A stretch of 64,000 nucleotides of DNA from NCBI RefSeq assembly GCF_025685395.1, contig NZ_JAGSYA010000004.1, forward strand, positions 496,001-560,000. Direction: 5' to 3'. Positions within the stretch are counted from its first letter, which is position 1; every line of letters starts with the position of its first letter. The notes beneath the pieces are model-generated. The model did no database searches. It saw only the letters and a list, made by a program, of their open reading frames with translations, and had not been told where the DNA came from. Below are positions 1 to 10,473 of this stretch, one piece after another. The translations under genes and the position numbers were made by a program. This stretch comes from Terriglobus tenax (GTDB lineage Bacteria; Acidobacteriota; Terriglobia; Terriglobales; Acidobacteriaceae).

Positions 1-2618
<2,618 letters not shown>

Positions 2619-2712
2619 ACTGGTTGTCCCTCGGGCACACTTCGCCCATGTATCAGTTTAGACGAAAGCGATTGCCCTTGCTTTAGCGTAGGCCTAGCAT
2701 CGCACACAGCAG

Positions 2713-3546
2713 CTAGAGTTGCAGCTTCAGGAATGGCGTCAAAACTGAACCAGACTGCCAAAGTGCCTGAACCACACAACTTGCATTCAACTCCGCACCT
2801 TCGGCACTGGTGTGCGTATGGTCAATCGGGAACAGCAGCTTCGTCTTCTCCTGCCCCATTGCTTCCAGCTTATTGGCCTCAATCGTCGCCATATCCACAA
2901 AGGCCACGTGCTCAGCCATCGCCGTCTGCCGGATAAAGCCGTCGTACCCCATATCCCGCTCAATTCGCCCATCGGTCCAGATGTTCCTGACCGTCAGGTT
3001 CAACAGGATCGGCGTAGCACCCTTCGCCCGCGTATCCGCAATATACTTCCGCAGATACCAGCCGAAGGTATGCACGGTTTCCTTCGTACCATCCTGCAGG
3101 GTTACTTCCTTCTGCTCTTCGCCGATTCCCTTCAGCGTACCGCGCGGCTTAGGTCCATCCAGATCGCCCCCATCGTTGTGGCCCATCTGAATCAGGACAA
3201 AATCCCCCTTCTTCACCTGAGCCAGCACGGCATCCCATGCGCCTTCATGGATAAAGGTCCGGCTGCTGCGACCGGCGCGGGCACGGTTCGCCACATTGAT
3301 CTTCGTCGTATCGAAATAGTGCGCAAAGTGGTCGCCCCAGCCAAGGTCCGCCTTGTTCTGCGCGGTCGAGTCGCCCACAAGAAACACCGTCGGCAGCGCG
3401 GGGTTTAATGGCTGCTGCACAGCGTCATACTTCGGGGTAGGACGGGCCACAACATCGTCAGGATTGGTCTGGGATGCGGGCGTGGGTGCCTGCGCCAGCG
3501 TCACTGCGGAGCAAGCCAGCAACAGACAAACAGGAAAGATACGCAT
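2713..3546 (-). CDS. Secreted GDSL/SGNH esterase, rhamnogalacturonan acetylesterase-like
   Basis: Likely an exported carbohydrate O-acetylesterase that removes acetyl groups from pectin or hemicellulose chains. From the chosen start the protein is 277 aa. Residues 1-20 form a signal peptide (MRIFPVCLLLACSAVTLAQA). The nucleophile block VFLVGDSTAQ puts Ser60 in a GDS motif, QMGHNDGGD is the Asn block, and the Asp-His pair is in DHTHTS near residues 242-245. That SGNH arrangement matches the rhamnogalacturonan acetylesterase family. An upstream in-frame start at 3588 would bury the signal peptide and overlap xerC, so the ATG at 3546 is preferred. The gene lies 13 bp downstream of xerC on the same strand. 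The exact substrate is inference. Confidence 0.85.
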   Translation of the reverse strand: MRIFPVCLLLACSAVTLAQAPTPASQTNPDDVVARPTPKYDAVQQPLNPALPTVFLVGDSTAQNKADLGWGDHFAHYFDTTKINVANRARAGRSSRTFIHEGAWDAVLAQVKKGDFVLIQMGHNDGGDLDGPKPRGTLKGIGEEQKEVTLQDGTKETVHTFGWYLRKYIADTRAKGATPILLNLTVRNIWTDGRIERDMGYDGFIRQTAMAEHVAFVDMATIEANKLEAMGQEKTKLLFPIDHTHTSAEGAELNASCVVQALWQSGSVLTPFLKLQL

Positions 3547-3559
3547 ACGCGCCAATGTA

Positions 3560-4495
3560 CTACTTTGCGCGCGGATGGGTCTCGTCATAGACCCGCTGCA
3601 CCTGGTTCACCGTCAACTGCGTATATCGCTGCGTGGTCGATAACCGCTCGTGCCCCAGGATCTCCTGGATAGCCCGCAGGTCGGCGCCCTCCTCCAGCAT
3701 GTGCGCTCCAAAGGCATGGCGCAGCGTGTGCGGATGCACATCCGCAGGCAGCCCTTTACTGACAGCAATCGCCTTCACAATCCGCCCGATGCTGCGCGTC
3801 GTCAGCCGCGCTTCGCCACGAATCCGCGCATTCACCAGCAGAGGCCCATCCTCCACCAGAGCTCCTTTGCCCGCCTTCTGCAGCCGCTGCTCCCGCTCCG
3901 GCATGTAGGCACGGATTACCTCCGCCGCTGCATCGCCCAGCGGGACAAACCGCTCCTTCTTCCCCTTGCCACGGATCAGTACGGCCTCGTTCCGCCACTG
4001 GATATCGTGCATGTCAATGCCCACCAGCTCCGAGTTGCGGATACCGCAGCCGTACAGCAGCTCCCAGATCGCACGTTCCCTTGCCGCCCAGCCAATGGCT
4101 TCCTCGTCGCCTTCCATCGAGTCGAGAACACGATTCACCTCTTCCACGCTGGGGACGCGCGGAAGGTGCTTCGGCAACTTGGGCGTGGAGACCAGAACAG
4201 CCGGATTCTGCTGCACATGCCCCGCCCTGGCCAGCCACTTGAACCATGACCGGATCGCCGCCAGTGCACGCGCCGCCGAAGGTTTGCCCAGCCCCCGATC
4301 GAACAGCACGGCAAGGTAGTTGCGGATGTGCGTATGCTCCACCCGGGCGATGCTTCCCTGCTCGCCAAAGCTCTCCGACAGATAGGCGGCGAAGTCCTTC
4401 AGCTCGCGGCGGTACGCACGGATGGTATGCGGCGAGGCACCACGCTCGTTCTCCACCACCCGCAGAAACTCGTCAGTCAGATCCTGAAAGCTCAC
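3560..4495 (-). CDS. xerC: Tyrosine recombinase XerC
   Basis: A 311-aa site-specific tyrosine recombinase, expected to act with XerD at dif to resolve chromosome dimers. An N-terminal SAM-like core-binding domain (about residues 5-90) precedes the catalytic domain. All catalytic residues can be read: Arg153 (YGCGIRNSE), Lys177 (IRGKGKKER), His256 and Arg259 (HPHTLRH), His282 ([10 protein letters not shown]) and nucleophile Tyr291 (RYTQ). The C-terminal THPRAK resembles XerC tails. Its start overlaps the end of xerD by 4 bp, so the two are probably translationally coupled. XerC and XerD assignments between two such close paralogues rest on the tails and could be swapped. Confidence 0.9.
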   Translation of the reverse strand: MSFQDLTDEFLRVVENERGASPHTIRAYRRELKDFAAYLSESFGEQGSIARVEHTHIRNYLAVLFDRGLGKPSAARALAAIRSWFKWLARAGHVQQNPAVLVSTPKLPKHLPRVPSVEEVNRVLDSMEGDEEAIGWAARERAIWELLYGCGIRNSELVGIDMHDIQWRNEAVLIRGKGKKERFVPLGDAAAEVIRAYMPEREQRLQKAGKGALVEDGPLLVNARIRGEARLTTRSIGRIVKAIAVSKGLPADVHPHTLRHAFGAHMLEEGADLRAIQEILGHERLSTTQRYTQLTVNQVQRVYDETHPRAK

Positions 4496-5418
4496 GAGAC
4501 TGCCTCCGTCCGCCGCTTCGCCCGGGGATGATGCAGCCGGTGCACCTGCTTCAGCCGGCCCAGCGCCACGTGCGTATAAACCTGCGTAGTGGCAATGTCG
4601 GCATGGCCCAGCAGCGTCTGCACACTGCGGAGGTCCGCTCCGTGCTCCACCATGTGCGTGGCGCAGCTATGCCGCAGCATGTGTGGACTGGCGTGCTTGT
4701 CCCACTTCTTCACCATGGACCACACCAGGTCGCGGGTCAGCGGCCTGCCACGCACACTCAGGAACAAAGCCCGCTCAAACTGCTTGCCGCACAGCGATGG
4801 ACGAGCCTCGTGCAAATACCGTTCCAGCGCCTTGATGGACGGCACGCCGAGCGGCACGATGCGTTCCTTATCGCCCTTGCCGCGTACCTGCACCCGCGCC
4901 TGGTCCAGGTGCAGATCCGCCTCGCGCAGTGAGGTCACCTCGCTCACGCGCAGCCCCCCGGCATACAGCAGCTCCAGGATGGCGTAGTCACGCAACGCCT
5001 GCGGTTCTGCCTGCGGATGGTTTGCCATCTGCGCGGCTCGTGTCAGCACATCGTCCACCTCGGACTCCGCCAGCGATTTGGGCAACACCTTCCACGAAGC
5101 CGGTGTCTCCAGGTTCACCGTCGGGTCATGCTGAATGCGCTTATCCTTCAGCAGCCAGCGGTAGAATCCACGCCAGCAACTCAGCTTTCTTGCGATGGAT
5201 CGCGACTCGACATGCCGCCCGCGCATGTCTTCCATAAAAGCGCTCACCTGCTCCTGCCTGGCCTCCGGCAGCGGCGTGTGGGTTGTTTCCAGAAACTCGG
5301 CAAGCTGCTCCAGGTCACGCTGGTAGCTCTCGCAGGACAGCGGTCGCAACCCCTTCTCCACCCGCAGATAGGTCATGTACTCGCGCAGAATGGCCGGTGT
5401 GCCGGCTGCATCGCTCAT
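4492..5418 (-). CDS. xerD: Tyrosine recombinase XerD
   Basis: A 308-aa tyrosine recombinase, paralogous to the overlapping downstream gene. The core-binding domain begins with [16 protein letters not shown], as is usual for XerD. Catalytic residues are Arg157 (YAGGLRVSE), Lys181 (VRGKGDKER), His246/Arg249 (SPHMLRH), His272 ([11 protein letters not shown]) and Tyr281 (VYTHV). The tail HHPRAK is XerD-like. I take the ATG at 5418; an in-frame GTG at 5454 would add 12 residues with no domain content. The gene is divergent from the HAD phosphatase at 5502, so a promoter should lie within the 83-bp gap. Both catalytic sets being intact, this pair is likely functional. Confidence 0.9.
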   Translation of the reverse strand: MSDAAGTPAILREYMTYLRVEKGLRPLSCESYQRDLEQLAEFLETTHTPLPEARQEQVSAFMEDMRGRHVESRSIARKLSCWRGFYRWLLKDKRIQHDPTVNLETPASWKVLPKSLAESEVDDVLTRAAQMANHPQAEPQALRDYAILELLYAGGLRVSEVTSLREADLHLDQARVQVRGKGDKERIVPLGVPSIKALERYLHEARPSLCGKQFERALFLSVRGRPLTRDLVWSMVKKWDKHASPHMLRHSCATHMVEHGADLRSVQTLLGHADIATTQVYTHVALGRLKQVHRLHHPRAKRRTEAVS

Positions 5419-5501
5419 GGCTGCAATTATCAGACGTTCCCACAGGCGCTTCACCCCGGGGAACCAACATCGTCAGCAGCGCAGCATGGGAAAATAGACA
5501 G

Positions 5502-6209
5502 ATGCCCGTATCGCTCAGCACGGACCAGCTTTTTGCTTCCATTCGCGAACTCGCACCCAAAGTCGCCGTCTTCGACTGCGACGGAACTCTGTGGCACCCT
5601 GACTCCGGCTCCGGCTTTATGCGCTGGAGCACCAAAACCGGCCTCTTCTCACCACAGCAAAGCGCCTGGATTGAAGGCCGTCACGCCGAATATCACGATG
5701 GCAAAGTGGACGAAATCACCATCTGCGGCGAAATGGTGCAGGTTTACGAGGGCCTGACCGAGCAGGCTATCCGCGCCTCCGCCGCCGAGTTTTTCCGCTC
5801 GGAGATCGAGCCTTTTATCTTCCCGGAGATGTTTGACCTGGTCAGCGACCTGCGCAAAAAAGGCGTCGAGATCTGGGCCGTCTCCTCCACCTGCGACTGG
5901 GTGGTGGAAGAAGGCGTCCGCCGCTTCGGCATCCCTCCGGAGCGCGTTCTGGCCGCCTGCGTCGAGGTAAAAGACGGCGTTGCTACCCGTACCCTGCGGG
6001 ATGTCCCCTCCGACGAAAACAAGGCCATTTCGCTGCGCCGCGTCGGCCACCACACCCCGGATGCAGTCTTCGGAAACTCCATTCACGACGCAGCGATGCT
6101 TGAAATTGCAAAGCGCGCCTACCCTGTCAACCCTTCGGCAGCACTGGTTGAAATCAGCCATGGCAAAGGATGGCCGGTTTACTATCCGGCTGCCGTTCGA
6201 ACAGTCTGA
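5502..6209 (+). CDS. HAD-superfamily phosphatase, phosphoserine phosphatase-like
   Basis: A 235-aa cytoplasmic haloacid dehalogenase-fold phosphomonoesterase. Motif I is VFDCDGTLW with the aspartate pair at residues 25 and 27. The motif II serine is in WAVSSTCDW, and motif IV corresponds to FGNSIHDAAM, where Asp is expected to bind Mg2+. The helical cap between motifs I and II has the size of SerB/phosphoserine phosphatase-type (HAD-IB) enzymes. The ATG at 5502 follows a non-coding stretch; longer upstream reading would run into the antisense of xerD. The natural substrate cannot be read from sequence. A stand-alone house-cleaning phosphatase is as likely as serine synthesis. Confidence 0.78.
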   Translation: MPVSLSTDQLFASIRELAPKVAVFDCDGTLWHPDSGSGFMRWSTKTGLFSPQQSAWIEGRHAEYHDGKVDEITICGEMVQVYEGLTEQAIRASAAEFFRSEIEPFIFPEMFDLVSDLRKKGVEIWAVSSTCDWVVEEGVRRFGIPPERVLAACVEVKDGVATRTLRDVPSDENKAISLRRVGHHTPDAVFGNSIHDAAMLEIAKRAYPVNPSAALVEISHGKGWPVYYPAAVRTV

Positions 6210-6241
6210 GGCTTAAAAGCGCCTCAGACGTCTAACCTTGT

Positions 6242-6712
6242 GTGTACGTGAGCCGAGCTGTGAAGAAAAACCGCCGCCGTACCGGAGCCCAGGCTCCCAC
6301 CAAACAGGTGCGCCTGGTCGTCGCCGCGCTGATCCTGCGCCAGACCGAGACCGGCCGCGAGGTCCTGGTCTGCCAGCGGCGCCCGGAACAGGCCATGGCT
6401 CTGAAGTGGGAGTTCCCCGGTGGCAAGATCGAACCCGGCGAATCCCCGGAAGCCGCCCTGCGCCGCGAACTGAATGAAGAGCTGGGCATCGAGGCCGAGA
6501 TTGGCCCCCGCGTCACCCGCCTGCGCCACAACTACCGCAACGGCGGAGCGGTTGACCTGCAGTTCTTCACCGTCCATGACTTCAAAGGCGAGCTCGAAAA
6601 CCGCATCTTCAACGCTATGCAGTGGACCACGCTGGCAAAGCTGCCGGAGTTCGACTTCCTCGCCGCCGACCTTACCCTCATCCAGGACCTGGCCGCCGGC
6701 AAGCTGATCTAG
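6242..6712 (+). CDS. Nudix hydrolase, MutT-like (8-oxo-dGTP diphosphatase family)
   Basis: A 156-aa Nudix enzyme that would hydrolyse a nucleoside diphosphate linked to another moiety. The complete Nudix box GX5EX7REUXEEXGU is visible from Gly61 to Gly82 (GKIEPGESPEAALRRELNEE), preceded by the MutT-type WEFPGG. The N-terminal 20 residues are basic and probably disordered. The start codon is GTG at 6242; there is no better start downstream because the beta-strand LVVAALIL begins near residue 25. The best guess is oxidised nucleotide clean-up (MutT), but Nudix substrate specificity is hard to predict. It sits 32 bp after the HAD gene and probably shares its transcript, two nucleotide or metabolite repair enzymes together. 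Confidence 0.85.
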   Translation: MYVSRAVKKNRRRTGAQAPTKQVRLVVAALILRQTETGREVLVCQRRPEQAMALKWEFPGGKIEPGESPEAALRRELNEELGIEAEIGPRVTRLRHNYRNGGAVDLQFFTVHDFKGELENRIFNAMQWTTLAKLPEFDFLAADLTLIQDLAAGKLI

Positions 6713-6780
6713 CTGCACGCGCTTTTACTTGTCTTGCTTGTCCTTCCGCAGCGAAGCGGAAAAATTTGCCTCTCTGCCCC

Positions 6781-8034
6781 TTAGAACATTCCCCGGATCG
6801 TGTTCCACATCATCACAACCGTCAGGCCAATCACCACAATCGCGGTCGTCCATGCCACCAGGTTCAGCCACAGGTTATTGGTCCACGTGCCCATCAGCTC
6901 TTTCTTGTTGATCAGCTTCAGCATGAAGATCAGCACAATGGGCAGCAGAACGCCGTTCAGCACCTGCGACAGAATTGTCATCGGCACCAGAGGGAAGTTC
7001 GGCACCAGCACCACCGCCGCACCCGCAACAATCAGGATGGTGTACAGCCAGTAGAAGAACGGCGCCTGGTTAAAGCGTTTATCCACGCCACTCTCAAAGC
7101 CAAGCCCCTCGCAGACCGTGTAGGCCGTCGACAACGGCAGAATGGACGCGGCAAACAAACTGGCGTTGAACAGGCCCGCCGCAAACAGGATGAAGGCATA
7201 GTCGCCCGCCACCGGCTTCATCGCCTCGGCGGCATCGGCCGGTACCTGGATATCGCGCATACCGTGTGTGTACAGCGTCACCGCGCAGACCACCACGATG
7301 AACCAGGCCACAATATCGGTAAAGATGGAACCAACGATCACGTCCAGCCTGGAGGCGCGGTACTGCCGCACGCTGACGCCCTTTTCCACGATCGACGACT
7401 GCAGGTAGAACTGCATCCACGGCGTAATCGTTGTGCCAATCACACCAATCGTCATGTAGATGTAGTTGCGGTCGCGCCAGATCGAACGCTCCGGCAGCTT
7501 TACCGTCTCCACCATGGCCGCATGCCAGTCAGGACGTCCCAGCACGCCGGCGATGATGTAGGCGATATAGAAGACACTGGCCGCAAGAAAGATCTTCTCC
7601 ACGTTCTTGTAGTCGCCAAAGACCACCAGAGCCCACACCAGCAGCGCGCAGATAGGCACACTGATGTATTTACTGACGTGGAAGAGTTGCAGACTGCCCG
7701 CAATACCGGAGAACTCGGCAATCACGTTGCCGAAGTTGACGATGACCAGCAGCACCATCATCACGAAGGTCATGCGCAGACCGAACTCTTCACGGATCAG
7801 ATCGGAAAGGCCTTTGCCCGTCACCGCGCCCATGCGGGCACACATCTCCTGCACCACGATCAGCGCCAGCGTGATCGGGATCATGGTCCACAGCAGCTTA
7901 TAGCCGTACTGGGCACCGGCCTGCGAATAGGTCAGGATGCCGCCGGCGTCATTGTCCACGTTGGCCGTAATAAATCCCGGCCCAAGCACCGCAAGAAACA
8001 TCAACAATCTTGCGCGCAGACTGAACTTCTTCAT
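6781..8034 (-). CDS. NRAMP-family (SLC11-like) divalent metal transporter with altered metal site
   Basis: A 417-aa inner-membrane protein with about 11 transmembrane segments and clear NRAMP similarity (AVLGPGFITA at residues 15-24, a GYKLLW helix, LLPIVLIFMLKLINKKELMG near the end). The metal-site motifs are not canonical. The DPGN of TM1 reads Asp29-Ala-Gly-Gly, so Asn is Gly. The MPH of TM6 reads Thr204-Pro-Trp (IGTTITPWMQFY), so the metal-selective Met is Thr and His is Trp. In established NRAMPs Met favours transition metals over Mg2+/Ca2+. Loss of both Asn and Met recalls the NRAMP-related magnesium transporter branch. Its start overlaps the upstream glycosyltransferase by 4 bp. Annotating it as MntH would be misleading. 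Confidence 0.88.
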   Translation of the reverse strand: MKKFSLRARLLMFLAVLGPGFITANVDNDAGGILTYSQAGAQYGYKLLWTMIPITLALIVVQEMCARMGAVTGKGLSDLIREEFGLRMTFVMMVLLVIVNFGNVIAEFSGIAGSLQLFHVSKYISVPICALLVWALVVFGDYKNVEKIFLAASVFYIAYIIAGVLGRPDWHAAMVETVKLPERSIWRDRNYIYMTIGVIGTTITPWMQFYLQSSIVEKGVSVRQYRASRLDVIVGSIFTDIVAWFIVVVCAVTLYTHGMRDIQVPADAAEAMKPVAGDYAFILFAAGLFNASLFAASILPLSTAYTVCEGLGFESGVDKRFNQAPFFYWLYTILIVAGAAVVLVPNFPLVPMTILSQVLNGVLLPIVLIFMLKLINKKELMGTWTNNLWLNLVAWTTAIVVIGLTVVMMWNTIRGMF

Positions 8035-9089
8035 CCCGCAGCCTCCGCCTTCACCTTCGGGATGATCGACTCCAACCGTTCCAGAATCTTTTTGACCTGC
8101 CCATCGTTATGGTACTCGCCAGCAACAGCCCGACGATGACCGGCGGCGGCAATACGGGCGCGTCCCTCTTCATCCGGCAGCCAGCGACGGATCTTTGCCA
8201 GCAGTTCATCAAACCCTTCAAAGAAGACCGCCTCTTCGTCCTCGACAAACCGCTCCAGGTGTCCCATTGAACGCTCTGCCAGAAGGAAGCCGCCACATCC
8301 GGCGATCTCAAAACTCTTGTGGACGAACTCATCCTGGTTGGAGTGCGTCAGAAAGCTCAGGTTGATCTTCGACCGCCAGATGGCCTTACGGTAGTCCTCG
8401 CTGTAAAGCTCGCCTTCCCGATACAGCGACTCCATGGCCTGCGGATCGAGCGCACGCTTCCAGTGGCCAGGTGTTCCGGAGATCGTTACCGGCACCTCGA
8501 ACTCGCGCGCAAGCCGCGTAAGAATCTGCGCACGCTGGTCATAGGGGGTACCAATGAATGACACCTCGCGGTCGCGATCCTTGTCGCCCCAGCCCTCCGG
8601 CGGAGGAAAATGCAACGACTGTTCATAGGCCGTCTGGATCTTCAGCGCGTCCCGTGCGCCTGCCTGTTTGTAGGCAGTCACATTCGCGTCCCGCTGCGTC
8701 ACGTGCAGGTCGTACTCCGGAATGTCTTTCCGGTACAGCCTCCAGCCCGGATCGCGCCGTGGGCCGAAGAAGTTATCGATCATGTAGCTGACCGTGACAA
8801 TCCCCATCCTGCGCAGGGCGCGCAGCGTCGAGGGCCACAACCACACCGCCTTGTCGGCCCACATCACCTCGGGCCGGTGCGCCTTCGCCTGCTTCAGAAC
8901 CTCACGGTTCAGCCGTATCACCTCAGGCCCCAAAGACAGCCGGTACTCCACCTTCCGCAGAAAGGGCTGCTTCATCCCGTAGTCATACAGGTTGATGGGA
9001 AACAGGGTGTGTCCGGCGCGCTCCAGCGCCCACTGGCGATGCTGTGTCGAGTCATTCTTCGAGATCTGCGCGACATAAAGAATCTTCAA
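8031..9089 (-). CDS. CgeB-like glycosyltransferase
   Basis: A 352-aa cytoplasmic GT-B fold protein. The N-terminus MKILYVAQISKNDSTQHRQW resembles CgeB/spore-maturation type glycosyltransferases. The C-terminal half carries a GT1-like donor region: VSFIGTPYDQR near residue 180, SKINLSFLTHSN near 255, then FEIAGCGGFLLAERS with a Glu-Val-rich tail. It starts with TTG directly after the TAA of the PRC/MgtE_N gene (sequence TAATTG), with GAGGA about 7 nt upstream inside that gene. It overlaps the NRAMP gene by 4 bp, so it is embedded in a metal-transport operon. The sugar and acceptor are unknown. Confidence 0.75.
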   Translation of the reverse strand: MKILYVAQISKNDSTQHRQWALERAGHTLFPINLYDYGMKQPFLRKVEYRLSLGPEVIRLNREVLKQAKAHRPEVMWADKAVWLWPSTLRALRRMGIVTVSYMIDNFFGPRRDPGWRLYRKDIPEYDLHVTQRDANVTAYKQAGARDALKIQTAYEQSLHFPPPEGWGDKDRDREVSFIGTPYDQRAQILTRLAREFEVPVTISGTPGHWKRALDPQAMESLYREGELYSEDYRKAIWRSKINLSFLTHSNQDEFVHKSFEIAGCGGFLLAERSMGHLERFVEDEEAVFFEGFDELLAKIRRWLPDEEGRARIAAAGHRRAVAGEYHNDGQVKKILERLESIIPKVKAEAAG

Positions 9090-10355
9090 TTACCGGTCCT
9101 CGCGCAGCAATGAAATAACTTCCTCGGCAAGAATGATGCCCACCAGCTTCTTCTCCTCGTCCAGAACGGGTAACGAATGCAGGTTGTATTTATCGAACAG
9201 CTCGGCTACGTGTTTCGCATTGGCATCCGTGCTTGTAAACACCAGCCTGTTCTCCGTCAGGGTCTTCAGCGGTGTATCCCCTTCCGCCAGCACCAGCCGC
9301 GCCAGCCTCACGACCCCCATGAACAACTCTTCGGGATCCACCAGATAGATCTCGGTCACTGTCGCCACATCGCCTTCAAAGATCCGCAGCGCAGCAATCG
9401 CGTCGGCAACCGTTGCTTCTGAACCCACGCTCACATACTCGGTGGTCATGCGGCCGGCAGCAGACTTCTCCGAAAACTCGAGCAGTTCTTCCACCTCCTG
9501 CCGCTCCTCCGGGTCCATCTCCCCAAGGATGGCTTCGGAGCGCTCATCAGATAGCTCTGACAGCAGATCCGCCGCGGCGCCCGGGTCCATCTCCTCCACA
9601 ATGTCGGCCACACGTTCAGAATCCAGACCTTCGATCAGTGCCTTCTGTAGCTTCGGATCGACCTCCTCCAGCGCCTCCGCCGCAATCTCCTCATCCAGGC
9701 TGGCAAAGACCGCCTCACGCTCTGCAGGAGCAAGCTCTTCCAGAATGTCCGCGATATCGGCCGGATGCATCTTGGCCAGCCGGTTCTGCTCAATCTTCAG
9801 GCGAACGCGGCGAGCCGGATCGCGCTCGATCATGTCCACAAACTCCCACGGAATGATCTTTGCCGAGGCGCGTTCGCTCAACGCAACCACTGGCCGTGGC
9901 AGCCCTTTCATCAACCGTCGCAGAGCGCCGCGCAGGCCAACCTCTACCTCGGCAATACGCAGCCGGGGAGAGGCACCCTCCACGCTGCGCTCCCAGCTCA
10001 GGTCCACATCGTTGACGCGAACCACCTTGTGCCCGTGAATATCGATGATCTGCTGGTCCAGAAGATCGCGGTCCAGCAGCAGGTAGTCATGCTCAATCCC
10101 CACCGGGCTTACCTCCGCCCCGGCACGCAGGCTCAACTCCCCGGATTCCAGGTGCTCAAGCGCCTCCACCAGAACCAGTCCCAGCGCCCTGCCCTTACCA
10201 GAACGGCGGATCAGCAGGCCAGCCACATGTCCGGTGTCGATTGCCGGATCCACGGCAAAGTCTCGAATACGGCCAAGGACGCTTCCCTGAGCATTCTTCA
10301 CCGGCAGGCCCATCATGGCCGCGGCGCTGGTCCGGAACTGGGTTGGCGTATGCAT
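9090..10355 (-). CDS. PRC-barrel, MgtE_N and CBS-domain protein (soluble magnesium-sensor-like)
   Basis: A 421-aa soluble protein. A PRC-barrel-like region occupies about residues 10-130 (MMGLPVKNAQGSVLGRIRDF). The MgtE intracellular N-domain covers about 190-300, with repeated acidic helices (HPADIADILEELAPAER, DSERVADIVEEMDP). Paired CBS motifs follow at about 303-418 (MTTEYVSV, LHSLPVLDEEKKLVGII). No transmembrane helices follow, so this is the Mg2+-sensing part of MgtE without its channel. In MgtE these domains bind Mg2+ and gate transport. It is first in an operon that ends with an NRAMP-like transporter, so regulation of that transporter is a reasonable inference. ATG 10355 is chosen; TTG at 10376 would add 7 residues. 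Confidence 0.85.
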   Translation of the reverse strand: MHTPTQFRTSAAAMMGLPVKNAQGSVLGRIRDFAVDPAIDTGHVAGLLIRRSGKGRALGLVLVEALEHLESGELSLRAGAEVSPVGIEHDYLLLDRDLLDQQIIDIHGHKVVRVNDVDLSWERSVEGASPRLRIAEVEVGLRGALRRLMKGLPRPVVALSERASAKIIPWEFVDMIERDPARRVRLKIEQNRLAKMHPADIADILEELAPAEREAVFASLDEEIAAEALEEVDPKLQKALIEGLDSERVADIVEEMDPGAAADLLSELSDERSEAILGEMDPEERQEVEELLEFSEKSAAGRMTTEYVSVGSEATVADAIAALRIFEGDVATVTEIYLVDPEELFMGVVRLARLVLAEGDTPLKTLTENRLVFTSTDANAKHVAELFDKYNLHSLPVLDEEKKLVGIILAEEVISLLREDR

Positions 10356-10415
10356 TCCTGTTCGCAGTCTACTCAAGCAGACAGACGCACACCACTACCG
10401 CTATGTAACAGAACC

Positions 10416-10456
10416 AAAAAGAGAAAGGCGGCCGCCCGAAAGCAACCGCCCTTCTT
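10416..10456 (-). terminator. Rho-independent terminator after the M13 peptidase gene
   Basis: Between the stop of the M13 peptidase gene and the next leftward gene there is a GC-rich hairpin whose arms contain GGGCGG and CCGCC, followed on the minus strand by CTCTTTTTGG. It should separate the peptidase transcript from the PRC/MgtE_N operon. The stem has a bulge. Confidence 0.55.
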
Positions 10457-10473
10457 TTGCCTGCTGCCCGCCC

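Noticed and set aside
2619..2649. ATG at 2649 as secA start
   Set aside because: It is 31 nt from the TTG and out of frame with SecA. The TTG at 2618 has a GAGGGA site and gives the standard N-terminus.
6744..6761. TTCCGC/GCGGAA hairpin between Nudix and NRAMP genes as a terminator
   Set aside because: The 6-bp stem is short and lacks a T run in the right place; weak at best.
6622..8139. A 505-codon plus-strand frame rich in His, Gln and Arg
   Set aside because: Shadow of the NRAMP and Nudix genes; such His/Gln-rich translation is typical of antisense membrane-protein genes.
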